Assembly: GCA_001898145.1 (NCBI GenBank)
Contig: MKSR01000029.1
Span: 434,001-498,000, forward strand
Direction: 5' to 3'
DNA: 64,000 bases
DNA from: Dyadobacter sp. 50-39
Lineage (GTDB): Bacteria; Bacteroidota; Bacteroidia; Cytophagales; Spirosomataceae
The stretch's first letter is position 1. Each line of letters begins with the position of its first letter. The notes under the pieces are model-generated. The model was given only the letters and a program-made list of their open reading frames with translations. It was not told the DNA's origin and did not search any database. The position numbers were made by a program, and so were the translations under genes. Positions 35,772 to 44,988 of the stretch are shown here, piece after piece.

Positions 35772-36980
35772 ATGATCTTAAAGAGCACCATAGCGAGCGT
35801 TGCAGAGGCACAGAAAGCCAACGTATCCGTACTGGAACTGGGACTGGCCAGAACTGCACTGGACAAGCTGCCCGACATCACCTCCCATGCACTGATCGTC
35901 TCCGGGGTGCGTCGGTGCGGTAAAAGCACGCTGCTGCATCAGCTATCGCATGAAAAACATCCGGATGCATTCTATCTCAACTTTGAGGACACCCGCTTGT
36001 ATGACTTTGAACCTGCCGATTTTGTCAGGCTGGACAGCCTGGTGACCGAAATGGGCAAGACGGTGCTGTTCTTTGACGAAATCCAGATCGTCGACAGGTG
36101 GGAAACTTACGTGCGCCAGAAACTCGACGAGGGCTGTAAAATTGTGATCACAGGTTCCAATGCCTCGCTGCTGAGCCGCGAGCTCGGCACCAAACTCACC
36201 GGTCGGCAGATCACCAAAGAACTCTTTCCGTTTTCATACAGCGAGTTCTGCGCCTTCCAGAACACCGCGCCCTCTTCGGATGCGACCCGCGACTACATGG
36301 CGATGGGTGGTTTTCCCGAATACGTGAAATCGGGGCTGGAAGAGGTCATGCACCACCTGTTCGAGGACATCCTGATACGCGATATCGCCGTTCGTTACGG
36401 GGTGCGCGACGTGCGTACTTTGCAACGGCTCGCATTGTACCTGATTTCGAATGTGGGCAGGCTGATAACCGGCAACAGGCTCAAAACGCTATTTGAGGCC
36501 GGGTCCACCAGCACGATCATGGACTATCTTTCGTTTTTTGAATACACCTACCTCTTCCATTTCGTACCAAAGTTCAGCTACTCGCTTCGCAAGCAACTCA
36601 TTAATCCGCGCAAAGTGTACGCGATCGATACAGGTTTGGTGAATGCCAATTCAGGCTCTTTTACGGATGATTTCGGAAGTGTATTCGAAAACCTCATTTT
36701 CCTGCATTTACGCAGGAATTATAAGGAAATCTATTACTTCTCGGAAAAGAGCGAGTGCGATTTTGTGGTATCGGAGAAGGGAACCGTACGGCAGGTAGTG
36801 CAGGTTTGCTATGACCTCAACCACGACAATATGGATCGTGAATTGAAGGGGCTTTTTGAAGCCATCGCCCATTTTGGGTTGAAGGAAGGAACGCTTGTCA
36901 CGTTCAATCAGAGCGACGAACTCGAACGGGACGGCCTGAAAGCCCGCATCGTGCCGGCCCACCAATATCTCGCAGATTGA
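35772..36980 (+). CDS. AAA_14/DUF4143 ATP-binding protein
   Basis: 402 residues. Walker A GVRRCGKST at about 46-54, Walker B VLFFDEIQ near 99-106, and a sensor-like ITGSNASLLSRELGTKL follow the AAA_14 order. The C-terminal half (about 200-390) is DUF4143, with AIDTGLVNANS and the nuclease-like strand pattern EIYYFSEKSECDFVVSEKG. Such proteins are common orphans in Bacteroidota and archaea and their role is unknown; the C-terminal fold resembles restriction-type nucleases without clear catalytic proof. It is a single gene with its own promoter and shares a hairpin terminator with the convergent TonB receptor gene. Confidence 0.9.
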   Translation: MILKSTIASVAEAQKANVSVLELGLARTALDKLPDITSHALIVSGVRRCGKSTLLHQLSHEKHPDAFYLNFEDTRLYDFEPADFVRLDSLVTEMGKTVLFFDEIQIVDRWETYVRQKLDEGCKIVITGSNASLLSRELGTKLTGRQITKELFPFSYSEFCAFQNTAPSSDATRDYMAMGGFPEYVKSGLEEVMHHLFEDILIRDIAVRYGVRDVRTLQRLALYLISNVGRLITGNRLKTLFEAGSTSTIMDYLSFFEYTYLFHFVPKFSYSLRKQLINPRKVYAIDTGLVNANSGSFTDDFGSVFENLIFLHLRRNYKEIYYFSEKSECDFVVSEKGTVRQVVQVCYDLNHDNMDRELKGLFEAIAHFGLKEGTLVTFNQSDELERDGLKARIVPAHQYLAD

Positions 36981-37007
36981 AAAACGCCGGGCTTTCGGGC
37001 CCGGCGT
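36981..37007 (-). terminator. terminator between DUF4143 gene and TonB receptor gene
   Basis: Perfect 9-bp stem ACGCCGGGC (36984-36992) / GCCCGGCGT (36999-37007), loop TTTCGG. On the minus strand it is followed by TTT, giving a T-tract for the TonB receptor gene; on the plus strand it starts right after the ATPase stop. Confidence 0.75.
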
Positions 37008-37013
37008 CGCTCA

Positions 37014-39503
37014 TTAGTTACCGCCATTCTGGACATCATCGTTGCGAATGCCCCTTTTGTTCTTTTTAATACCGTCTTTCAGTTTGCCGAACTTGTAGTT
37101 CACGCTGAAATTGAACGACCGGAAGTATTGCCAGCGATCCGTGAACTGGTCGAAGTCCGGGCCGAAAGTTTCGTTATGGAAGCGTCTGAATTTGGTAAAA
37201 GGATTGCTCACAGCTGCCGAAAGCGACAATTTATCTTTTACCACATCCTTATTCACGCTGAAAGAAGTGCTCTGAATCGAATTGCTGGTGCCTTGCAGGT
37301 TCACGCTCGGGCCATTCGCATTCAGGTTCGCATTCACGCGCCAGTCTTTCGGGAGGCGGTAACCCGTCGACACTGATAACTGGTACATCACACCGCTATT
37401 CGTAACCTCCACGCCATTCACCAGACCTGTCACCTTGCCATGCGCAACGCGGAGATTGGTACTGAAATTCCATTTCTTCGTGAATGGGTAATTGACGTTC
37501 AGGTTACCGCTGATGAGCCGCGCACGACCGGTGTTGCCGTAAGAAGTGCGCGTGATCTGCGTTTCGGGGTTCAGCACGGCAATCTGGAAAATCAGGTCTT
37601 TGAAATGCGTGTAACCGATCCCGAAATTGATATTGCCTTTTTTGGCCTTATTGAAACTCAATTGCAGGTCATTCACATACGCCGGGCGCAAATCGGGATT
37701 ACCCGTACGCTCGAAGCTCGGGTTGGACCGGTCTACGAACGGGTTCAGTTGCCAGATACCGGGACGCTGAATGCGTTGCGTGAATCCGAAGTTGATGCCC
37801 GCATTGTTTTTGAGTTTCCGGTTTACCGACACAGAAGGAATGAAATTGAAATAGTTTTGCTTCACTTTCGAATCCGTCGAGATGAAATCGGCATCTATAA
37901 TCGTCTGCTCCACACGCGCACCTGCCTTCACGCCCCAGTTTTTGAAATTGTACTGATAGGTATTGTAGGCACCGAATACCTTTTGCGTGTTGTTGTATTT
38001 ATTGCTCATAGCCGCGTCCAGGTCATATGAGTTGGTTTCCGGGTCGAAAACCAGATATTGGAAGTCACTTTTATTGTCGCGCACAATGCCCTTCAAGCCG
38101 GCTTCGATATTCAGCTTTTTGACCGGGTATACCAGATCTACCTGGAATGTCTGCTCCGAAAAGCTCTGGTCGTTCGTCTGACGGTAGTCGGGGCGGTCAT
38201 AATTGATGCGGTCCGAAATCCGGATATTGCCATTTTGTTTGTTATCATAGCCGTAATAGCGATAAGAAAAGGTCAGGAGCCGGTTTTTATCGGCTTTGAA
38301 ACCCTTCTGGTAGTTGATCGCCGCATCCCGGCCATTGCCGCGGTCGGAGCTGTTGCTGCCGGCGTTGTAGCGTTCCAGGATCTCCTTATCTGAGTTGAGC
38401 AGTGAGGCCTGGTAGCCATTCTGACGGTTCCGGCCGCCGTTGATATTCAGCTGGGCGCTCAGCAAGTTGAGCGTATCCGCTTCGTAGGTAATTTCGTAAC
38501 CGATGTAGCCATTCTTGTTGTTGATCTCCGTCCAGCCCCGCTGATCGAGCTCCGTAGGGTTCTCTCCTGTGGTAGTGCGGTTGGTGATCGACTGGGTGGC
38601 GGGGTTTTTATATTGGTTCACACCGGCATTCAGCGACATACCGATCTTCCCGAGCTGGGCCGAGAGCGAGCCACCAACTCCCGGTCCGCCCGTTGGGAAG
38701 CGTTCACTGACGTTGAGCGTACCATTGTATCCATTGTCGATTTTTTTGTTGGTAATGATGTTGATAATACCGGCCAGGCCTTCCGCATCATATTTCGCAG
38801 GGGGTGTGGTAATCACCTCTATGCGCACGATCGACGATGCCGGCATGCTGCGCAATACATCTTTGTAGCTTCGCTCGACCATACTCGACGGTTTTCCATT
38901 GATCAGGATTTTGAAATCGGCATTGCCTTTAAGAAAAATGTTATCCTCCGCATCCAGTGACAAATACGGTATCTTCCGCATCATTTCGAGCACGCTGTAC
39001 ACTTTGCTTTCGGGATCGGCTTCGAGATCGTAACTGATTCGGTCGACCTCCTGCTTAACGATCGGTTTCAATGCCGTAACCGTCACTTCTTTAAGCCCCA
39101 CCACCTGCGGGCTGATGGTAATGCTGCCCAAATCCACATGCCGGCGCGTGGAATCAGTCAGGTCGATGTCGACGGTCTTGTTCTTATACCCTACTCCGAC
39201 CAGCACCAGGATGTATTTCATCGGTTTCAGGTTTTGAAAAACAAATGATCCGTCGGTTTTGGAAAAATCGGCTTTGAGGGCCGTGTTTTTGTCTTTCATA
39301 AGGTTGAGCGTAATGAAATCCAGCGCCTTACCGGTTGCAGAGTCGGCGACAATGCCTTTGATACTTCCTCCGGCGGGAGTAGATTTTACAGGGGTCCCTG
39401 CCGCAGGAACATTCTGGGCGTGTAGGTCCTGGCAGCAAGTCAGCGCCGGGATCAAAATGGATAACAATAGTTGGAGTAGTGTTTTCATGGAAAAAATTTT
39501 CAT
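37014..39503 (-). CDS. outer-membrane beta-barrel TonB-dependent receptor family protein
   Basis: 829 residues. Signal peptide (MKTLLQLLLSILIPALTCC; ATG 39488 is an alternative start). Residues about 46-135 form a CarboxypepD_reg-like beta-sandwich (GSIKGIVADSATGKALDF), about 150-255 the plug domain (ILINGKPSSMVERSYKDV, IEVITTPPAKYDAEGLAGIINII), and the rest the OMP_b-brl_3 barrel with NPFVDRSNPSFERTGNPDLRP. There is no SusD partner, so this is not a glycan utilisation pair; relatives take up peptides, siderophores or other ligands. The C-terminus is an Asn/Lys-rich tail (KKNKRGIRNDDVQNGGN) rather than a barrel-ending Phe, as is common in this family. Confidence 0.88.
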   Translation of the reverse strand: MKIFSMKTLLQLLLSILIPALTCCQDLHAQNVPAAGTPVKSTPAGGSIKGIVADSATGKALDFITLNLMKDKNTALKADFSKTDGSFVFQNLKPMKYILVLVGVGYKNKTVDIDLTDSTRRHVDLGSITISPQVVGLKEVTVTALKPIVKQEVDRISYDLEADPESKVYSVLEMMRKIPYLSLDAEDNIFLKGNADFKILINGKPSSMVERSYKDVLRSMPASSIVRIEVITTPPAKYDAEGLAGIINIITNKKIDNGYNGTLNVSERFPTGGPGVGGSLSAQLGKIGMSLNAGVNQYKNPATQSITNRTTTGENPTELDQRGWTEINNKNGYIGYEITYEADTLNLLSAQLNINGGRNRQNGYQASLLNSDKEILERYNAGSNSSDRGNGRDAAINYQKGFKADKNRLLTFSYRYYGYDNKQNGNIRISDRINYDRPDYRQTNDQSFSEQTFQVDLVYPVKKLNIEAGLKGIVRDNKSDFQYLVFDPETNSYDLDAAMSNKYNNTQKVFGAYNTYQYNFKNWGVKAGARVEQTIIDADFISTDSKVKQNYFNFIPSVSVNRKLKNNAGINFGFTQRIQRPGIWQLNPFVDRSNPSFERTGNPDLRPAYVNDLQLSFNKAKKGNINFGIGYTHFKDLIFQIAVLNPETQITRTSYGNTGRARLISGNLNVNYPFTKKWNFSTNLRVAHGKVTGLVNGVEVTNSGVMYQLSVSTGYRLPKDWRVNANLNANGPSVNLQGTSNSIQSTSFSVNKDVVKDKLSLSAAVSNPFTKFRRFHNETFGPDFDQFTDRWQYFRSFNFSVNYKFGKLKDGIKKNKRGIRNDDVQNGGN

Positions 39504-39744
39504 GGCTAATAGATTTTTTGAATGGGCGTAGGAATCCCGATAAGAGATTTTGGCTCTTTCAGACAGCGATTAATATATCAATTAATTAAATATAAAGTTA
39601 AATTAATATACTAATACAGACTAACCTAATATTGATGTTACAAATGTATTGGAAGGTACTTTGTGATGCAAGGTACTATGCCTAATTTTTACCGTTAAGT
39701 GATGAACGGCGTAAAGAAGGAGGTGACCGGCGTGCTTTGCGAGG

Positions 39745-40086
39745 CTAGTCCGACGTATGGGGTCTATTGAGATTCCTTTCAATGAGAAAATTCAGGATAA
39801 GGCTGATACCTCCAAAGAGAAATACCATGGCCAGATAAGCGACCCCTTTGCTGAAATCGTAGGTTTTATCCAACCAGTTACCTGTAAGTATACCGAGCGC
39901 AATACCCACGAACAGCATTCCGAATTTCAATGTGGGATAATACGATTGATTCCGATCGGTAAAAATAGATGCGTCGGCTCCCTTCTCGATCAGGGCTATA
40001 CGTTCGCGGTGGCGCGTCATCAGGAAGACGTAAACAATCCCGAAAATGCCCAGAAAAGCGGCAACAGAAACAAGTACACCATTCAT
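39745..40086 (-). CDS. DUF6249 family small membrane protein
   Basis: 113 residues: TM at 3-23, a cytoplasmic basic stretch RHRERIALIEKGADASIF, then two TMs at about 55-72 and 82-102. The HRERxALIEKG segment is the mark of the DUF6249 family in Bacteroidota. Members often sit beside an ECF sigma factor gene, as here, where the sigma gene is divergent. Function unknown; perhaps a membrane regulator. Confidence 0.78.
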   Translation of the reverse strand: MNGVLVSVAAFLGIFGIVYVFLMTRHRERIALIEKGADASIFTDRNQSYYPTLKFGMLFVGIALGILTGNWLDKTYDFSKGVAYLAMVFLFGGISLILNFLIERNLNRPHTSD

Positions 40087-40244
40087 GGCTAAAAGATGGT
40101 TAAATTTCGAATGTACCCATTGGACAGCCTCGGCGCCCTCCTGGTTACAGTTTTTGATAAAAAATTTTCAGCAAAAATATCGCTTCCTGATTGTAACCAG
40201 TCTTTCCACAATGCAGTCTAACAGGCAGGCGAGCCACCGAATGC

Positions 40245-40796
40245 ATGAAAAACCAGGATGACCGGATATACATCGAGAAAGTGAAGCAGGGAAACCTGGC
40301 TTCTTACACCTATCTGGTCGATAAGTATAAAACCATGGCTTTCACCATCGCGATGAAGATCCTATCGAACGCACAGGACGCAGAGGACGCCGCACAGGAG
40401 AGTTTCGTCAAAGCCTATATGCAGATCGGCAGCTTCGAGGGGAAATCGAAGTTCTCGACCTGGCTTTACACCATCGTGTACCGGACGGCGGTTTCCAAGT
40501 TGAAGGAGCCGCGTCTTGCATTGCAAAGTATCGACGATGAATTCGAAGAGGATTACCATTACCAACACAGCCCGCCCCCGCTGGAAACTCTGCAAGCCCG
40601 CGAGCGGGAGCAGTTTGTGCGGGAGGCGATCGGACGCTTACCGAAATTGGAAGCCCTGGTCGTCACCTTGTATTATATGAACGACAGTACCATCGAAGAA
40701 ATCGAACAGATAACCGGACTTTCGAACAGCAATGTCAAAGTGAAGCTGTTTAGGGCGAGGAAAGTACTGGGCAAAGAATTACAATTTTTGTTATAA
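40245..40796 (+). CDS. ECF-type RNA polymerase sigma factor
   Basis: 183 residues. Region 2 (about 15-85) has DAEDAAQESFVKAYMQI and STWLYTIVYRTAVSKLK; region 4 (about 125-180) has STIEEIEQITGLSNSNVKVKLFRARKVL. The middle segment contains an acidic stretch (DDEFEEDYHYQ). Cotranscribed with the putative anti-sigma gene 10 bp downstream; divergent from the DUF6249 gene. This three-gene set is a frequent Bacteroidota arrangement thought to respond to envelope or oxidative stress. Confidence 0.93.
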   Translation: MKNQDDRIYIEKVKQGNLASYTYLVDKYKTMAFTIAMKILSNAQDAEDAAQESFVKAYMQIGSFEGKSKFSTWLYTIVYRTAVSKLKEPRLALQSIDDEFEEDYHYQHSPPPLETLQAREREQFVREAIGRLPKLEALVVTLYYMNDSTIEEIEQITGLSNSNVKVKLFRARKVLGKELQFLL

Positions 40797-40806
40797 TGCG
40801 GGAATT

Positions 40807-41304
40807 ATGAAGCCGATAGACGACAAGCAGGAAGCGCATTTCAAAAAACTGATCCGGGAGGCGGCAGCCGATGCACCTTCCGACGCCTTCACGCGCGCTG
40901 TCATGCAGCGGGTGCACGAAGAGACGGCCTTCCATGCATTAATGCAGCGCAATGCCGCCGAAACACCCCCTGCTACATTCAGCAGCGAAGTGATGGCACA
41001 AATCCGGGCCAGCCATCCCGTCGCCACACCCAAGCCTGTCATTTCGCGCCGGATCTGGTATGGAATCGCCGCTGGTTGGCTTGCATTACTCGTCGCTTGC
41101 TTTTTCTTGCCCGGCAATGAACCCCAGCCTGCATTTTTCTCCCAACTGAATGCACAAATGATGTCGAATCAGGTTTTCAGCCAGCAGCTCCACGCCATTC
41201 CGCAGCCTGTTATGCTGACCGTCATCGGGCTTGCGTGCCTGGTATTAATCGATTACTTTCTTCGCGACAGGTGGGCTTTCCTACAAAAAATGGCCAGATC
41301 CTGA
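40807..41304 (+). CDS. putative membrane anti-sigma factor
   Basis: 165 residues. The cytoplasmic N-terminal ~70 residues hold two repeated helices (DAFTRAVMQRVHEE and ATFSSEVMAQIRAS), then a TM at about 82-100 (IWYGIAAGWLALLVACFF) and another at about 135-152 (PVMLTVIGLACLVLI). There is no HxxxCxxC zinc motif, so it is not a ZAS-type anti-sigma factor; its role is inferred from position right after the sigma gene and from topology. Its stop overlaps the terminator hairpin of the convergent gene. Confidence 0.7.
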   Translation: MKPIDDKQEAHFKKLIREAAADAPSDAFTRAVMQRVHEETAFHALMQRNAAETPPATFSSEVMAQIRASHPVATPKPVISRRIWYGIAAGWLALLVACFFLPGNEPQPAFFSQLNAQMMSNQVFSQQLHAIPQPVMLTVIGLACLVLIDYFLRDRWAFLQKMARS

Positions 41305-41313
41305 GACCTGGCC
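41284..41313 (-). terminator. terminator after the CpxP-like gene
   Basis: Stem GGCCAGATC (41292-41300) / GACCTGGCC (41305-41313) with one G:U pair on the minus strand, loop of four, followed there by ATTTTTT. Confidence 0.75.
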
Positions 41314-41338
41314 GTCGTTCATGGCTATTTTGGATTGG

Positions 41339-41710
41339 TTAACCTCTGCGGTTGTAGCGGTTATCAAAACGGTGCTGATAAGCGAACAGGCGCTGGCGTT
41401 GTACGGGTGTCAGCACAGACAGGATTTCCCGTTGTTTCTCCTCTTCCAGTCTCTTCATGCCCTGATAGGTATGGTGTCTCTGGTTTCTGCCTGTCAAACG
41501 ATCGTACTTGTTTTCGATCTTTTTGATCTGGTTTTCCTGCTTGCGGCTCAGCTTCACGATCTCGTCCAGCTTATTGATCTTAAACTCTTCCGCAGCATTG
41601 TCGGCGCGGGCGTTGATGATGACCTTGGCAGGCTGGCTGTGGCGCTGAGCGAAAGTATTTCCAGCACTGAAAGTAACTATTGCCGCGATGGCGAAAATGA
41701 TCTTTTTCAT
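41339..41710 (-). CDS. Spy/CpxP-like periplasmic protein
   Basis: 123 residues. Signal peptide MKKIIFAIAAIVTFSAGNTFA, then a highly charged all-helical mature part with KLSRKQENQIKKIENKYD and a late LTPVQRQR motif, the LTxxQ signature of Spy/CpxP-type periplasmic chaperones or stress sensors. It is shorter than Spy and has only one clear LTxxQ. Convergent with the sigma/anti-sigma pair, which fits an envelope-stress theme but does not prove shared control. Confidence 0.65.
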   Translation of the reverse strand: MKKIIFAIAAIVTFSAGNTFAQRHSQPAKVIINARADNAAEEFKINKLDEIVKLSRKQENQIKKIENKYDRLTGRNQRHHTYQGMKRLEEEKQREILSVLTPVQRQRLFAYQHRFDNRYNRRG

Positions 41711-41861
41711 GGTTTCCAGTATTTAAATTGTTTGTTTATGTCTTTTAGAGGCCATTTTCACCCCCAAGTTTAACGCACTGGAAACGCAATCTGCGAAATG
41801 TCACTACGAGTAGACGACCACGGGTTTTTAATCGACGAATGGTCACCGCAGGCTGGATAGA

Positions 41862-41893
41862 ATTGCTAACCCGGCCATTAATTTTTAGATTTG
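41862..41893 (+). promoter_or_regulatory. promoter of the VapBC-like pair
   Basis: ATTG (41862-41865), 20-bp spacer, TAGATTTG (41886-41893), a good TAnnTTTG -7 box with a partial -33. The predicted start is about 16 bp before the antitoxin ATG. Confidence 0.58.
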
Positions 41894-41916
41894 GATAAAG
41901 TCAAATTTGCAAAAAG

Positions 41917-42126
41917 ATGGCAACTACAGTTAAAGGAATATATGAACACGTCAAGGTTACGCTCGTCGGAAAGCCGCCCATCCAATCACGCACGGAGGTG
42001 ACCGTAACATTTCAGACGGAAGAATCCCAAAAGCTTAAAAAGCGCGTTGCGGGCGTTTTGACAGGCAAGGTTTATATGTCCGACGACTTTGACGAACCAT
42101 TGGACGATCTCAAAGACTGCATTTAA
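41917..42126 (+). CDS. putative antitoxin (VapB-like)
   Basis: 69 residues. The N-terminal half is beta-rich (VTLVGKPPIQSRTEVTVTF), like a short AbrB/DUF2281-type DNA-binding or swapped-hairpin domain. The acidic C-terminus SDDFDEPLDDLKDCI is the typical toxin-wrapping tail of antitoxins paired with PIN toxins. Called antitoxin mainly because its TAA stop is directly followed by the toxin's ATG with no gap. No family could be assigned with certainty. Confidence 0.75.
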   Translation: MATTVKGIYEHVKVTLVGKPPIQSRTEVTVTFQTEESQKLKKRVAGVLTGKVYMSDDFDEPLDDLKDCI

Positions 42127-42519
42127 ATGAGAATACTGCTGGACACACACTCTTTGATTTGGTTTCTTGAAAATAATCCGAAGCTTTCACGCAAAGCCAA
42201 ATCCCTTATTGAAGACCTGACGAACGATGTCTTCGTTCACGCCGTCAGTTGGTTTGAAATAGCTATTAAAATGAAAATCGGGAAACTCACGCTTCCCGAT
42301 CCTATTGAAGTGGTATTTGCAAAGGCCTGCGCCAATCAGATCGAAACGATTGAGATCGAACCGGCGCAACTCGCTACCTATCAAAATCTCCCTTTATTCG
42401 ACACGCATCGCGATCCTTTCGACCGTTTGATCATCGCTACGGCATTGAACGGAAAGCTGGATATAGTCTCCAATGATCCGAAATTCTCGCAGTATCCGGC
42501 GGCAAGCGTTTTGTGGTAA
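42127..42519 (+). CDS. PIN-domain toxin of a type II toxin-antitoxin pair (VapC-like)
   Basis: 130 residues. PIN-domain acidic residues are in place: Asp6 in LLDTHSLIW, Glu in VSWFEIAIK (near 44), Asp in THRDPFDRLIIATA (near 98), and Asp117/119 in IVSNDPKFSQY. VapC toxins are Mg-dependent RNases acting on tRNA or rRNA. The HRDPFDR variant is typical of the VapC group paired with short DUF2281-like antitoxins. Its stop is 7 bp from the convergent stop of permease 9. Confidence 0.92.
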   Translation: MRILLDTHSLIWFLENNPKLSRKAKSLIEDLTNDVFVHAVSWFEIAIKMKIGKLTLPDPIEVVFAKACANQIETIEIEPAQLATYQNLPLFDTHRDPFDRLIIATALNGKLDIVSNDPKFSQYPAASVLW

Positions 42520-42526
42520 TTGAGCA

Positions 42527-44902
42527 TTATTCACTCCGCAACGACTTAACCGGGTTCATCAGCGCGGCTTTGATGGCCTGGAAACTTACGGTGAGGAGGG
42601 TGATGGCGACTGCCAGCACGGCGGCGACGGCGAATACGACCCAGTTGAGCTGGATATGGTACTCGTATTTATCCAGCCAATCGTGCAGAAAATAGAGCGC
42701 TATCGGCGAAGCGATGACGCAGGATACGACCACCAGGTATACAAATTCTTTGGAAAGCATTGCCCACATCTGCGCTACGCTCGCTCCCAATGCTTTGCGG
42801 ATTCCGATTTCCTTTGTGCGCTGCTCGGCAGTGTAGGCAGCAAGCCCGAACAGTCCAAGGCATGAAATAAACACCGCCAGTACCGCAAACACCCGCGCCA
42901 GCTTCCCTATTCGCTCCTCGGCCCGGAACTTGGTATCATATTCCTCGTCGGCAAACTTGAATTCGAAAGGCGAATCAGGGTCATGCTTGCGAAAAACGGC
43001 TTCCACCTTTTTGAGGGCCTTGTCAACCGGCGCTCCGGGCATTAGTTTGACGTTGATCAGGTTGGCCCATTCGTAATTCACCATGAAAATAGTAGGTACC
43101 GCCGGCTCATACGGCGATTGCATGACCATATCCTTGATTACACCCACCACCTGCCAGGGTTTGCCATTGTACCGGATGTTTTTGCCGATGATATTTTTCA
43201 GGCCCGTCAGCTTGACCGCCGATTCGTTGAGAATGAATGCGGAGGTGTCGGTAGAGAAATCGCGGGAAAAGTCCCGGCCTTCAATGACTTTCCAGCCAAT
43301 TGTTTTGCCAAAATCATGGGTACAGGCAATGGTCCCGAACAGCGGTACCGAACCCGGCGCGAGGCCGTCCCATTCGAAACCGATCTGATTGGAGTAAATG
43401 CCGGTCGTTGGACTGGACGATTCGCTCATTTCGTAAACGCTGCCGGTTTTCAGGAGGTCATCCCGCAATGGATTGTATTTACCCCATAAGTTGGGAGAAA
43501 TATTGATCTGCAAAAGCCCCTGCCTGTCGTAACCCACGGGTCGGTCTTTGGCATGCTGGATTTGCTGAAAAACGATGATCGTGCCGATAATGAGCGTAAT
43601 CGAAACCGTGAATTGCAGCACCACCATGACCTTGCGCGGCACCGCCGAATACCTGCCCACCTTGAATGTCCCTTTCAGCACCGAAAGCGGATTGAACGAC
43701 GACAGGTAAAAGGCCGGATAGCTGCCTGCCACCAGGCCTGTAAGCAATGCAAAGGCGATGAGCGTCAGCCAGAACTGCCAGTAAAAGAACGGGAACCTTA
43801 CATGCTTGCCAGCGAGATCGTTGAATGCCGGCAGCGAAATGAGTACAATGAGGATGGCGATTACCAGCGCAAACATGACCACCAGAAACGACTCGCTCAG
43901 AAACTGGAACACCAGCTGGCTTTTTAGCGAACCGATCGATTTGCGGATGCCCACTTCCTTGGCCCGTTTCTCCGACCGCGCCGTGCTCAGGTTCATGAAG
44001 TTGATACAAGCCAAAAGCAATACAAAAGCACCGATAATGCCGAAAAGCCACACAAACTGGATGCGTCCGCCAACGTTGCGGCCGTCCTTGAAATCGGAGT
44101 AGAGGTGCCAGCGGCTCATGGGATGAAGCATGTACTGCGGCTTGTCGGTTTTGGAGAATGCATGCGGCATTTCCACGTCGCGGATCTTTCGGGAAACTGT
44201 CCCAATGTCGGCGTGGTCGGCTACTTGTGCGAACCATTGAAAAGAGTGGTTGCCCCATTGCGTTTGCGCGCCCTTTACCCAGCCTTCGGCTTGCAGGTAG
44301 TCGTTCCAGGGCAGGATGAGATAGAGCTCGTTGAAACTGGAATTGAACGGGATATCCTCATACACGCCCGTCACTTTCACATCCTTCTTAATGTCGAGTT
44401 TGAGCGTCTTATTCAATGGGTCGGCATTTCCGAAAAGCGCTTTTGCAAGCGATTCGCAAATCACCACCGAGCCCGGGTTCTTTAATGCGGAGTAATCGCC
44501 CCGGATCATTTTCAAACCGAGCATTTCAGGAAGCGACGGCTGCGCCCACATGCCTGTTTTGTTAATTTTCTTATCTCCGTTAGCCAGCAGATGGCCGAAG
44601 TTCCAGGACGCCAGTGCGGTATGCTTGAAATCCGCCGAATATTTGGTAGCCATTTCGGTGACCGATGGGATGGACACCGCGGTACCGGTGCCCGTTTCAC
44701 CGTTGAAAGTCTGGCTGATCCACGCCTGCACCACGCGATCATAGCTTTTGTGGTATTTATTAAAGGACAGTTCATCCCACACCCACAGCCCAATCAGCAT
44801 CGTCACCGCGATGCCCACCGCCAGGCCGACGATGTTGATCAGAGAATAAACTTTGTTTTTAAGCAGGTTACGGAGCGCGATTAACAGATAGTTCTTGATC
44901 AT
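42527..44902 (-). CDS. double FtsX/MacB-type permease (paralogue 9)
   Basis: 791 residues. Third member of the subgroup with paralogues 3 and 5: GLWVWDELSFNKYHKSYDR, the MSRWHLYSDFKDG block and VFQQIQHAKDRPVGYDRQG are nearly superposable, so it could cover the function of the frameshifted paralogue 5. Coupling motifs RAKEVGIRKSIGS and RTKEIGIRKALGAS, tail NPVKSLRSE. Second gene of the unit under promoter D; the 86-bp gap after paralogue 10 holds no palindrome. Confidence 0.92.
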   Translation of the reverse strand: MIKNYLLIALRNLLKNKVYSLINIVGLAVGIAVTMLIGLWVWDELSFNKYHKSYDRVVQAWISQTFNGETGTGTAVSIPSVTEMATKYSADFKHTALASWNFGHLLANGDKKINKTGMWAQPSLPEMLGLKMIRGDYSALKNPGSVVICESLAKALFGNADPLNKTLKLDIKKDVKVTGVYEDIPFNSSFNELYLILPWNDYLQAEGWVKGAQTQWGNHSFQWFAQVADHADIGTVSRKIRDVEMPHAFSKTDKPQYMLHPMSRWHLYSDFKDGRNVGGRIQFVWLFGIIGAFVLLLACINFMNLSTARSEKRAKEVGIRKSIGSLKSQLVFQFLSESFLVVMFALVIAILIVLISLPAFNDLAGKHVRFPFFYWQFWLTLIAFALLTGLVAGSYPAFYLSSFNPLSVLKGTFKVGRYSAVPRKVMVVLQFTVSITLIIGTIIVFQQIQHAKDRPVGYDRQGLLQINISPNLWGKYNPLRDDLLKTGSVYEMSESSSPTTGIYSNQIGFEWDGLAPGSVPLFGTIACTHDFGKTIGWKVIEGRDFSRDFSTDTSAFILNESAVKLTGLKNIIGKNIRYNGKPWQVVGVIKDMVMQSPYEPAVPTIFMVNYEWANLINVKLMPGAPVDKALKKVEAVFRKHDPDSPFEFKFADEEYDTKFRAEERIGKLARVFAVLAVFISCLGLFGLAAYTAEQRTKEIGIRKALGASVAQMWAMLSKEFVYLVVVSCVIASPIALYFLHDWLDKYEYHIQLNWVVFAVAAVLAVAITLLTVSFQAIKAALMNPVKSLRSE

Positions 44903-44988
44903 GGCCGGGTCGGAAAGGGTGAGCGTTTAGAATGCATTTCGCGAAAGATGTAAAAACCTGCGCGCTGGTTGCATGGGTAAGCATCTCA

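Noticed and set aside
39641-39648. TACATTTG on the minus strand as promoter of the TonB receptor gene
   Set aside because: It fits the -7 consensus but lacks a -33 box at 19-21 bp and lies 138 bp from the start in an AT-rich region where chance matches are likely.
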